Assembly: GCA_016703945.1 (NCBI GenBank)
Contig: JADJBC010000051.1
Location: forward strand, 1-64,000
Reading direction: 5' to 3'
Source: Candidatus Aalborgicola danicus
GTDB lineage: Bacteria > Pseudomonadota > Gammaproteobacteria > Burkholderiales > Burkholderiaceae_C
Length of the DNA: 64,000 nt
The position numbers were made by a program, and so were the translations under genes. Below, piece after piece: positions 8,011 to 15,626 of this stretch (positions are counted from its first letter, which is position 1; each line of letters begins with the position of its first letter). Under the pieces are notes generated by a model that saw only the letters and a program-made list of their open reading frames with translations, had not been told where the DNA came from and searched no databases.

Positions 8011-8802
8011 ATGAACATGAATAACACCGCCATTCCCCAAGTTTTGATCACCACCTTGCAGCAGGCCACGCATGTTGTCGTCTTTACCGGTGCCGGGGTC
8101 TCTGCAGAGAGCGGAGTCCCGACATTTCGCGATGCCCAGACTGGCCTTTGGGAACGGTTTGACGCCGAACAACTGGCGACGATCGAGGCATTCCTTAACG
8201 ACAAGGAACTTGTATGGGGTTGGTACGAATGGCGTCGCATGCAGGTAATGCGCGCCCAGCCCAATCCGGCGCATTTGTCGATCGCCGCATTGGCGTCCCT
8301 GGTGCCCAAGCTGACGGTCATCACCCAAAACGTCGATGACCTCCACGAGCGCGCTGGCAGCGCCCAGGTTTTGCATCTGCACGGCAGCTTGCTGAGCCCA
8401 CGCTGCTTCGATTGCGGCCAGGCCTGTACTCCACCCATTGCGATTCCCGACGAACCTGCGGGGGGACGGCGTTTGAGTCCGCCGATTTGTCTCCATTGCG
8501 GTGGTACTGTTCGCCCTGGCGTCGTCTGGTTTGGCGAAGAGCTTCCGGTTCGGGAGTTGCGTCGCGCCAATGCCAGTGCGAAAGACTGCGATCTGCTTTT
8601 CTCAATCGGGACCTCCTCCTTGGTCTATCCGGCAGCGGAAATACCAAACCTTGCAAAGCAGGCTGGAGCCAAAATCGTTCAGATTAACCCGGAAAAAACG
8701 CCATTGGATACGGACGCCACATGGTCCTTTCGCGGCCCCGCAGGTGTTGTGCTACCCGACCTGTTGAGCGCAGCGTATCCCGAAGGTGGCTGCGCACCAT
8801 GA
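8011..8802 (+). CDS. cobB: Sir2-family NAD-dependent protein deacylase
   Basis: Sirtuin of about 263 residues. All core motifs are present: the NAD-binding FTGAGVSAESGVPTFRDA, TQNVDDLHERAG, the catalytic histidine in HLHGSL, two Cys pairs of the zinc site (CFDCGQ and CLHCGG), PGVVWFGE and GTSSLVYPAAEIP. Sirtuins remove acetyl or longer acyl groups from protein lysines with NAD as co-substrate; bacterial CobB acts on acetyl-CoA synthetase among others. I chose the ATG at 8011; ATGs at 7984 and 8017 are in frame and none has a strong ribosome site. Its stop overlaps the start of a small downstream frame (ATGA). Which acyl group it prefers cannot be read here. Confidence 0.93.
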   Translation: MNMNNTAIPQVLITTLQQATHVVVFTGAGVSAESGVPTFRDAQTGLWERFDAEQLATIEAFLNDKELVWGWYEWRRMQVMRAQPNPAHLSIAALASLVPKLTVITQNVDDLHERAGSAQVLHLHGSLLSPRCFDCGQACTPPIAIPDEPAGGRRLSPPICLHCGGTVRPGVVWFGEELPVRELRRANASAKDCDLLFSIGTSSLVYPAAEIPNLAKQAGAKIVQINPEKTPLDTDATWSFRGPAGVVLPDLLSAAYPEGGCAP

Positions 8803-8963
8803 ACCCGGCCATGCCGCCCTCTGAGCTCATCGTCGCAAATGCTCTGAAATCCACCCACCCGGCATTTATTAAGGTTCCCACTTTGGCGCCTGACCTTACG
8901 AAAATCATGGCCAAGTACTGCAAAAATGACCCGCTCTCTGATGAGGTCCGGATGGCGTCGTGA
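8799..8963 (+). CDS. Small hypothetical protein coupled to the sirtuin gene
   Basis: A 54-codon frame whose ATG overlaps the sirtuin stop codon (ATGA), the usual sign of translational coupling. The product begins MNPAMPPSELIVANALK and shows no motif I recognise. It could be a real small protein, a remnant of a longer gene cut off at its 3' side, or chance. The following 45 bases precede what may be the cut-off start of another gene, so local rearrangement is plausible. Confidence 0.35.
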   Translation: MNPAMPPSELIVANALKSTHPAFIKVPTLAPDLTKIMAKYCKNDPLSDEVRMAS

Positions 8964-9008
8964 ACAGCGGGGGAAAACTAAGCACTGTCCAGTTATTGAA
9001 CAAGCCCT

Positions 9009-9058
9009 ATGAAAATCATCGACACCAAAACGACCCGAGAAGCCCTGCCCTACGACGA
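9009..9058 (+). pseudogene. 5' fragment of an ornithine cyclodeaminase-like gene
   Basis: From ATG at 9009 the frame reads MKIIDTKTTREALPYDEQL, which resembles the first residues of ornithine cyclodeaminase/mu-crystallin family proteins. The resemblance stops within about 17 codons, where the 3' end of selO on the opposite strand begins. It looks like a gene start left behind at a recombination joint. The match is short, so this is tentative. Confidence 0.3.
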
Positions 9059-10798
9059 GCAACTGCAGTGCGAAGTACCGCCTAAGTCAAAGTACTCATC
9101 GAGCTTCTTGGTGTAATACAGCGCGGCGAGCTCTGGCGACTGTTCACTGTAGGGGTCTGCCAGCACGGCGTGCAGGCGCCGCACCAGAGTGAAGTCCCCA
9201 GCGTCCGTGGCGCTGCGGTAGGCCTGCACCAGCATCCACTCCCTTGCGATGTACTTGGGGTTGACCTGCTTCATGGCCACCGACACCTCCAAGGGATCAC
9301 GCCCGTCTTGCGCCAAGGCTGTGTGCCAATGTTGCAGCCACGTGCCCCAGCGGGCCTCCATCACCGCCGGGTCTTGGCCATAAGCCCCACGGCTTGCATA
9401 AAAGCTGGGACGCAAGTCCGCCACCTGCTGGGGTAGGCTGGAAAGCTCGCGCCAGAAGATCGTGTAGTCCACCGGGGTTTGTGCCATGAGGGTGTGCAAC
9501 TCGGTAAATAGTTCTGCACGAAATTCGATCAAGCCCATTTTTTGTGCCCACATGGCATGCAGGGTGTCCGCCATGCTGTCCGGCAGCGCCTGCACCACCG
9601 CGTCCATTGTCTTAATGGCGCGGGTATCCTGTCCCAGCAAGGGGACCATGGCGGTGCAGAACATCCTGAAATTGACTACTGCGGCCATGGGCTGGTTCAT
9701 AAACGCGAAATGTTCACCGCCACCAATCCACATTTGAAACGCGGGGTCATAGGCTTCCATAAAACCAAAGGGGCCGTAGTCCAGCGTGCGCCCCCCCAGT
9801 GCACAGTTGTCGCTGTTGAAGTTGCCTTGGCAGTACCCCACCCGAATCCAATGGGCCACCAAATGCGACAAACGCACACCAAACTCACGTGCCATGGCGA
9901 CGACCTTGTCCGCTAGCGTCACCTCGGGGCCGTGCAGGGCGGCGGCCAAGTCCGGATATTCGCGGTCGAGTGCATGCAGAAAAATCGCCTCCAGCTCGGC
10001 CAGCGCACGCGGGTGCGCGTTGTGCCTAGCCCGCCGACCGAACAATTCGACTTGACCGACCCGCAAGAAGGAAGGGGCCGCACGGGTAGTGATGGCGGCC
10101 GGTTCGTCCACCATGCGGTCGGGCTCCTCGGTTTTGGCACCGGGTGAATACCACGGACGTGTGACCGTTTCACTGCCCGAGACAAAGAGGCACAGGGCCC
10201 GCGTGCTTGGCACTCGCAGGGCCGCCATGGCTTCCGAGGCCAAAAACTCACGGATGCTGGAGCGCAGCACCGCACGGCCGTCGCCACCGCGGCAATACGG
10301 GGTGGTGCCGCCGCCTTTGAGCTGGAATTCCCAATGCTGCCCGTCGGCGAGCAGCACCTCCAGCACCGAAATGGCGCGCCCGTCGCCGTAGCCATTGCCG
10401 GTTCTGAAAGGGCAGTTGCTCACCATTTCCTGCCCGTAAATGCTGAGTGCATAGCCGGTCGCCCAGCCGCTGGCGCGCACGGTGGGTGACACCCCGGCGG
10501 CGTTGGCTGCGTCCACGCCTCCGTCCAGATCACCCGTGAAGAACTGCATAAATGCCGGGTCACTGGCGACCGCGTCTGCCAACCCCAATGCCTGGAAGAA
10601 GTCTCGGCTGTGAATGACGTAGCGGGGCGCTGGCAGCGGGGTCGGGCGCACCTCAACGTAATGACCGGACTTCACTTGGCGTGCGGTCTTGTTGGGCGCA
10701 TGGCGGGCCTGCTCCGGGTCCGGGGCGAGATTGCGCAGCAAGGCAGGGTGCGCCCGTTGCATCAGGGCGGTGAAGGAGAGCGGAGGGGTGCTATTCAT
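9050..10798 (-). CDS. selO: SelO (YdiU) protein AMPylase
   Basis: Pseudokinase of the SelO family, 582 residues from ATG 10798; an in-frame upstream start would add 28 unusual residues. SelO transfers AMP from ATP to protein Ser, Thr or Tyr residues and is linked to redox homeostasis. The flipped ATP-binding motif is clear in LKGGGTTPYCRGGDGRAVL followed by SSIREFLASEAMAAL. The metal-binding segment reads GYCQGNFNSDNCAL and then TLDYGPFGFMEAYDP; the usual family form is GVLNTDN, so this copy has NFNSDN. The C-terminus ends SHCSCSS, keeping the terminal Cys that is selenocysteine in animal SelO. It is alone on its strand, next to an IS6-like relic. Confidence 0.93.
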   Translation of the reverse strand: MNSTPPLSFTALMQRAHPALLRNLAPDPEQARHAPNKTARQVKSGHYVEVRPTPLPAPRYVIHSRDFFQALGLADAVASDPAFMQFFTGDLDGGVDAANAAGVSPTVRASGWATGYALSIYGQEMVSNCPFRTGNGYGDGRAISVLEVLLADGQHWEFQLKGGGTTPYCRGGDGRAVLRSSIREFLASEAMAALRVPSTRALCLFVSGSETVTRPWYSPGAKTEEPDRMVDEPAAITTRAAPSFLRVGQVELFGRRARHNAHPRALAELEAIFLHALDREYPDLAAALHGPEVTLADKVVAMAREFGVRLSHLVAHWIRVGYCQGNFNSDNCALGGRTLDYGPFGFMEAYDPAFQMWIGGGEHFAFMNQPMAAVVNFRMFCTAMVPLLGQDTRAIKTMDAVVQALPDSMADTLHAMWAQKMGLIEFRAELFTELHTLMAQTPVDYTIFWRELSSLPQQVADLRPSFYASRGAYGQDPAVMEARWGTWLQHWHTALAQDGRDPLEVSVAMKQVNPKYIAREWMLVQAYRSATDAGDFTLVRRLHAVLADPYSEQSPELAALYYTKKLDEYFDLGGTSHCSCSS

Positions 10799-10937
10799 AC
10801 AACTGGTAGCGGAATTTTCGAAAGTTGGAATTGTCTGCCAAGCCCAATGAACGGTTTTAATGAAATGGAGGCCCTCTTTCAAAATGGCGTGAGAGCGACA
10901 AGATAGGAGCGACTTATTACCCTACACAAAGGCTATG

Positions 10938-11705
10938 GGTTCTGTTGCATTCAACGTAAACGACAATCCGGTCCGTGCTCGATTTCCGCCAAAGCCTCAT
11001 CAACAGCACGCTGCGCAAGGTACTAAAACGGCTGCACTACCCGCTGGAAGTGATGCTCAACTGCGTGCACTGGTATGTCGCCTACCCGTTGAGCCTTCGT
11101 CTCATCGAGGAGATGATGTAGGCGCGCGGTGTTTTCGTGGATCACGTGACGGTTCATCGCTGGGCGATCAAAGTGTTGCCGGTTCTGGCCGCCGTGTTTC
11201 GCAAGCGCAAGCGACCAGTTGGCCGGAGCTGGAGAATGGAAGTGACCTACATCAATGTATCCGGCCATTGGAAGCACCTCTACCGCGCCGTTGATCGCGA
11301 CGGCGATACGGTGGACTTTCTTCTCATCCCCAACCGGGACAAGGCTGCGGCACGACGCTTTTTAGAGGCCGCCATCGACCTGCGCGACCTGCCTGAGAAT
11401 ATCACCATCGACAAGAGTGGCGCCAACACGGCCGCCATTGAAAGTGTCGAGGCTGATGTCTGTATTGACATCCCGATGTGCCAGAGCAAATACCACAACA
11501 ACATCGTCGAGCAGGATCACCGGGCCGTCAAAAGGATCACCCGACCGATGCTGGGATTCAAGTTACTTTGGAGCGCTCGGATTGTCATCGCAGGTATCGA
11601 AACCATGCACATGATCAAGCAGGGGCAGATAGACCGTCCCGACGGACTAACCATGTCCGCAGCCAACCAACTCTACCGCGTTGCCGCTTGATAATCGCAA
11701 CAATC
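10938..11705 (+). mobile_element. Degraded IS6-family insertion sequence
   Basis: The left end reads GGTTCTGTTGCA at 10938, the typical IS6/IS26-type terminus. The right end is decayed (CGCAACAATC near 11696-11705). The single transposase gene between them has an internal stop. About 770 bp matches the size of IS6 elements. No target duplication could be recognised. Confidence 0.65.
10975..11691 (+). pseudogene. IS6-family transposase remnant
   Basis: From GTG at 10975 the frame gives LKRLHYPLEVMLNCVHWYV and AYPLSLRLIEEMM, then a TAG stop at about 11116, then continues ARGVFVDHVTVHRWAIKVLP, the family's helix-turn-helix region. The catalytic domain follows: WRMEVTYINVSGHWKHLYRA, DKSGANTAAI and NIVEQDHRAVKR. 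In active members the first motif is WRVDETYI; here the first catalytic Asp is replaced (MEVTYI). With the internal stop, the protein is inactive on two counts. Confidence 0.85.
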
Positions 11706-11759
11706 AAACAGCTCTTTTCGGCCAGACCCCACAAATGCAACACCCCTAGGATTGCCTAC

Positions 11760-12257
11760 ATGTTCGTCGTCAAATGGATACTGATTACCCTGGTTGTTTT
11801 GATATTGTTGTCCGCGGGCGTGGGCCAGCTGGGTTTTTTGGCGGGGAAAGACCCTACTGATCTGGGAGTAAAAGACGGTCGGCTGAAGCCACCGTCGCTG
11901 ACGCCGAACAGTGTGAGCAGTCAAGCCCTTCTCTACCCCGGACATTTACAAATGACCTTTGCCCAGATCGCTCCGTTGGAGATACGCGGAGACGGTCCGG
12001 CGACCATTGCCCAGATCAAGGCTATCACGCAGGCCCAGGTCGGTGTCAGCGTAGTGAAAAGTACGCAGGACTATCTGTATCTGCACTACACCAGCCGGTG
12101 GATGAGATACGTGGACGATGTTGAGTTTTGGTTCGATCCCGCCAACATGGTCATTCAGGTGCGTTCGGCCTCGCGCCTTGGCAAAGGCGACCTGGGTGTG
12201 AACCGCGCGCGCATAGAGTCTTTGCGGGCTACGTTGAATGGGAAATTTGGGGCCTGA
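11760..12257 (+). CDS. DUF1499 family protein
   Basis: A 165-residue protein with one N-terminal membrane segment (WILITLVVLILLSAGVGQLG) and a following DUF1499 domain. Family hallmarks seen are LTPNSVSSQA near residue 50, then YLHYTSRWMRYVDDVEFWFD and IQVRSASRLGKGDLGVNRAR. The role of DUF1499 is not established. The usual Cys in the PNCVSS motif is Ser here. The ATG at 11760 is the only good start before the membrane helix. It lies directly behind the IS6-like relic. Confidence 0.85.
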   Translation: MFVVKWILITLVVLILLSAGVGQLGFLAGKDPTDLGVKDGRLKPPSLTPNSVSSQALLYPGHLQMTFAQIAPLEIRGDGPATIAQIKAITQAQVGVSVVKSTQDYLYLHYTSRWMRYVDDVEFWFDPANMVIQVRSASRLGKGDLGVNRARIESLRATLNGKFGA

Positions 12258-12399
12258 GCGGGCTGCGAGGAATGCGAATCGGCAGCCACGGATCGGGTGG
12301 TGTACTCCGATGCTGAAAGGTTTGCCAGGGTTGCGCAAATGGGCTTGTGGAGGGACGCAAATCCAGTACCACCTTGGGAGTATCGAGAGGCAAAACGCA

Positions 12400-12813
12400 G
12401 TGAACAAGAAGAGCGCTGAATTACCAACGACCATTGATGGCGCCGTGCGCCTCATGTTGGGGTTGGTGCCTGAAGATGAACAAACTCGAATTTCACACAT
12501 GCGCGAGAACGACCTGACCGAACTTCACATGGGACTTGGTCAATGGGTCAGAAATTACCTGGGGCTGTGGGGTGTAAATTCAGATTTCTTGGCCGTAACC
12601 GGTGAGCCTAACGCCGACGATGCTTCTGCGGTGATCGTCGGGACCTTTTGGAGTGCTCTGCGCAGTCAGTTGCCGAAGTGCACTGATCGGGAAAGTACTT
12701 GGCTTTTGATCTACCGCAAAGAAGTAACCGAGATCTACAACCGCCGCTTCGCGTTGCTGTCATTCAAATTTTCTGACAGCGGACATTCACCTTGGCTAAT
12801 TCAGTGCCCTTAA
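12400..12813 (+). CDS. DUF6794-like protein
   Basis: A soluble protein of 137 residues from GTG 12400, preceded by GAGAGG. The central part (LPTTIDGAVRLMLGLVPED, then HMRENDLTELHMGLGQWVRN and YLGLWG) resembles the DUF6794 family, small proteins of unknown role. The final 40 residues (from about ALRSQLPKCTD) do not fit the family as clearly. An ATG at 12310 is also in frame, but the extra 30 residues look non-native. Confidence 0.6.
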   Translation: MNKKSAELPTTIDGAVRLMLGLVPEDEQTRISHMRENDLTELHMGLGQWVRNYLGLWGVNSDFLAVTGEPNADDASAVIVGTFWSALRSQLPKCTDRESTWLLIYRKEVTEIYNRRFALLSFKFSDSGHSPWLIQCP

Positions 12814-13087
12814 TGCCAGCGCTCATCTGACGCCGATTGGATCGAGCAAATCGTAAAGCCCAAAACCCCCACCACAGACAATTTTTCTATCTCAACAAAG
12901 GCATTGGCCTCAGTGATGCAATAGTTGCACTATCCGGCCATTCGGAAAAGAGGATGAAAACGTCGTTGCGCGAGTCAACTTGTTGAACCGCCCGTTGCGG
13001 ACCCGCACGCTGGAGGGCTTGGGGGTCCAGGGTCTAGGGCCTTTGCTTACCCGATTTGGCAGCGCATACGGCTAGAGATACACGTTT
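12814..13087. other. Intergenic, nothing recognised
   Basis: This stretch separates convergent genes. I find no protein-like frame, RNA gene or clear terminator hairpin with a T run. Confidence 0.4.
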
Positions 13088-13468
13088 CTACTTCTCGATG
13101 ATTTGACCGATTCGAACGAGGTTCCCATCAAGGTCGATGACGGCGAACTCACGAAGACCCCACGGTTTGTCCTCAAGAGCAACCATGCGCGGGATGCCTG
13201 TGCTGGGCAGATGGCTGGTTAAGCATGAGCGATAAAAGCTCTCGACGTCCAAGACTCGGATATAGCACCCTGCTGATGACTTCGCGGGCGCAAGCTCACG
13301 GTGGGTGAAGAAATGCAGCTCGACAGCTCCTCGTCTCAGAATGGCATATCCGCTGTCAAACCCGTGGGGGCCACCCTCGAAACCGAGGCGCTTGTAGAAC
13401 GAGACAGTGTCGTTCACCGAACGGCTCGGCAGTATTGGGATCGCGAGATCGTAGGGTTGAATGGGCAT
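13088..13468 (-). CDS. VOC family protein (bleomycin-resistance-like)
   Basis: A 126-residue vicinal-oxygen-chelate protein. The opening PYDLAIPILPSRSVNDTVSF and YKRLGFEGG is the typical beta-alpha-beta start (AIPxLPxxxxxxTxxFYxxLGF), followed by LRRGAVELHFFTH and the C-terminal repeat ending WGLREFAVIDLDGNLVRIGQ. This layout matches the bleomycin-binding BLMA/Ble subgroup, which sequesters glycopeptide drugs, but many relatives have other or unknown roles. Metal-ligand His and Glu positions are only partly kept. It stands alone, with the MFS gene upstream on the same strand. Confidence 0.85.
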   Translation of the reverse strand: MPIQPYDLAIPILPSRSVNDTVSFYKRLGFEGGPHGFDSGYAILRRGAVELHFFTHRELAPAKSSAGCYIRVLDVESFYRSCLTSHLPSTGIPRMVALEDKPWGLREFAVIDLDGNLVRIGQIIEK

Positions 13469-13716
13469 GGGTATTGGTTATTGGTTATTGCGTTGCCTGG
13501 CGTCGACCGTGAGTGGACCACATCGGAGCGCTCAGAAAAGCATGGCAGGAGCCTGGGGGAGACTTCTCTGGGTGCAGGCCATGTCATCCAAACCGCCAAG
13601 AAAATGTCTAGCAGTTTGGTGGTCGGTCTGATGGATCGGACCTGTGCATCCAAATCGATAGGGGCACCGTCGGCGCGAAGTCTAGGTTGGTTTTCCTCCA
13701 GTTCACTGCAAACGTT

Positions 13717-14895
13717 TCAATTTCGTATGGCTTCGGCTCCGCGTTCCCGCCATACGGATAAGACGATAGTTGCAGCAATGCCTTGAAACAGTGCAATAGT
13801 GGCGACAGACCCGCTCCAACCCCATCCCTCGAAGGCTAACCCAGCCAGCCAACTGCCCGCGGCTCCACCGCAGTAATAACTCAGGTAGTAAATACCGGTC
13901 GCCAGCGAACGACCTTCACTCACGGTTCGTGCAATCGAACCAATGGTCGCTGATTGGCAAAGGAATACACCGGTTGAGCACACCGCCAGTCCCACAACAA
14001 CGAAAAATATCGACGGCAGGAGTGTCAGCAGCAGGCCTGTCGCAGAAATTGCCAAGGCGCCAAGAAGGGACTTCATAAACCCCAGACGGTCAATATGGCG
14101 CCCCGCTAACGGCGTCACAATCACGCCGACAAGATAGACCGTGAAGACATTCGCCAAGCCTGCCGCAGACAGATTGAAGGGCGCCAATGCCAAGTGCAAA
14201 TTGACATATGTGAAAGTCCCGACCAGCGAAAACAGCACGCAAAACCCGACCGCACAAGCCGCCATCAGCCGCCTATTGCGCAGGTGTAACAACAGCGTCT
14301 GCATGCCTCCGGTGACGTTTCTGTTCGGAACAAATCGACGTGACGGCGGTAGCAACCACAACACCAACAAGGCACCAAGCAAATTCAAGACGGCCAAAGT
14401 TACAAAGGCGCCGCGCCAGCCTAGCAAGTGACCCGCATGTCCCGTCAGAAATCGACCGCAAAAACCGCCCATCACAGTGCCACCGACATAGGTGGCCGTC
14501 ATTTGAACGACACCACCAGAACGAAATTCCTCCGAGAGATAAGCAATAAGGACCACCGCGATGCCGGGAATGGTCAAGCCTTGAAGAAAGCGAAGAACAA
14601 TCAAAGAGTCGAGGCTGTGGGAAATTGGAATGAGCGCCGTCGGCACCGTAAGTGCAAACATTGACGTGCACAGGACGACTTTGCGGCCAACCGCATCGGA
14701 CAGCATCCCAATGAACGGTGAAACCAGTCCGATTGCCAAGACCGTAGCTCCCACCGTCATTCCGGCCTCCAACGCGGTGGTGTGGAAGTCGTCCATCACC
14801 ATCGGCAGTACCGCCTGAACGGAATAGACGTTCAAGAATGCAAAAAAGCCAATAATCCAGACAATCGGGCGCGAAGCCTCGACACCATTGCCCAA
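13717..14895 (-). CDS. MFS transporter (YnfM-like drug/sugar efflux)
   Basis: Twelve-helix major facilitator of about 392 residues. The A-motif is visible after helix 2 (GMLSDAVGRKVVLCTSM), and a second copy follows helix 8 (GRHIDRLGFMKSLLGALA). Overall sequence (IGFFAFLNVYSVQAVLPMV near the start, TGIYYLSYYCGGAAGSWLAG near the end) resembles the YnfM/arabinose-efflux group. The reading frame has only a TTG start at 14895. The overlapping frame just upstream begins with ATG at 14924 and reads MDARTVRLF; adding one T to the run at about 14902-14907 would join them, so the true start is probably 14924 with a 1-base loss. The substrate is unknown. Confidence 0.85.
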   Translation of the reverse strand: MGNGVEASRPIVWIIGFFAFLNVYSVQAVLPMVMDDFHTTALEAGMTVGATVLAIGLVSPFIGMLSDAVGRKVVLCTSMFALTVPTALIPISHSLDSLIVLRFLQGLTIPGIAVVLIAYLSEEFRSGGVVQMTATYVGGTVMGGFCGRFLTGHAGHLLGWRGAFVTLAVLNLLGALLVLWLLPPSRRFVPNRNVTGGMQTLLLHLRNRRLMAACAVGFCVLFSLVGTFTYVNLHLALAPFNLSAAGLANVFTVYLVGVIVTPLAGRHIDRLGFMKSLLGALAISATGLLLTLLPSIFFVVVGLAVCSTGVFLCQSATIGSIARTVSEGRSLATGIYYLSYYCGGAAGSWLAGLAFEGWGWSGSVATIALFQGIAATIVLSVWRERGAEAIRN

Positions 14896-14924
14896 GAAAA
14901 AAGGCGCACAGTTCTGGCGTCCAT

Positions 14925-15626
14925 ATGGCCAATTCTAGGTGCGACCAGGCACTGTCTTGCTAACTTGGATGCTTGCATCCGAGGTTTTGAAGTCAAACGC
15001 AAACTTCGTTCCTCATTTGGGGAGATTTTCATCGGGTTGTCTTGAAGTTGAATTGAACGCAATTACCGCGTGGAGCAAAAGCACATCCTTCGAAGACTGC
15101 CTCAGCCAAATTGGCCCTGGACGCCCCCTTACTTCGAAGCCTCTTGGCAATTTAACGATGGGACTACATAGTCGGGCGGGCGCTCTGCAAACAGCCGAAG
15201 CCTGGAAATCAGCCAGAGAATATTAAGGAAAGAAGAAGCGCTCAGACATCCCGAGTTGCCGGTACTGCGTATTCCAGTGAATGCAACCAGACGTTCTAGT
15301 CCAAACCCGACCAGTCATTCCAGTTGAAACAGTACCACCTGTTTCAATGCAAAGTAGGCCACGGTTAGGTCGGGGATCGAGGCGCTTCGATAGACCCATT
15401 CCGATTGGAAAGAACTTCAGCATGGATGAAAACGTAGACCCGCATTGGGTCGACTGCGGCGGCCCGTCGCAGGCGTTCCCAGACCGGTGTTTACGACTTT
15501 AGAAAGAGCGTCTCAAAAATCCCACACCCCGCAAACCCGCATGGATGCTAGGGTGCTGTTTACGACTTTAATTGCCTGTTTACGACTTTAATTACCCAGA
15601 ATAAATATTCAATCGACGTTGACAAC
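14925..15626. other. Non-coding stretch with TGTTTACGACTTTA repeats
   Basis: About 0.7 kb between the divergent MFS promoter side and the end of glmS. Short open frames exist on both strands but none looks like protein. The right part holds three direct copies of TGTTTACGACTTTA (15488-15590). I see no tRNA or terminator. Confidence 0.5.
15488..15590 (+). repeat. Three direct copies of TGTTTACGACTTTA
   Basis: Copies start at 15488, 15557 and 15577. The first is followed by the same 55-base unit found at 7589, ending CCGCAAACCCGCATGG. All three point right, towards glmS. Multiple short direct repeats at one end are a feature of IS21-family termini, but no istA/istB gene is nearby. Confidence 0.6.

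Noticed and set aside
9050..9070. Possible selenocysteine codon at the end of SelO.
   Set aside because: The C-terminal positions are ordinary Cys codons and no in-frame UGA with a hairpin precedes the stop.
13088..13468. Calling this a true bleomycin-resistance gene.
   Set aside because: The VOC fold is shared by many functions and no resistance context is present.
13469..13716. Short minus-strand frame between the VOC and MFS genes (about 13414-13653).
   Set aside because: Composition is not protein-like and it overlaps the VOC gene start; I see no ribosome site.
15488..15590. Three direct repeats taken for the start of a CRISPR array.
   Set aside because: Spacings (69 and 20 bases) are irregular, the unit is only 14 bases, there are no cas genes, and an inverted copy exists at 7665.
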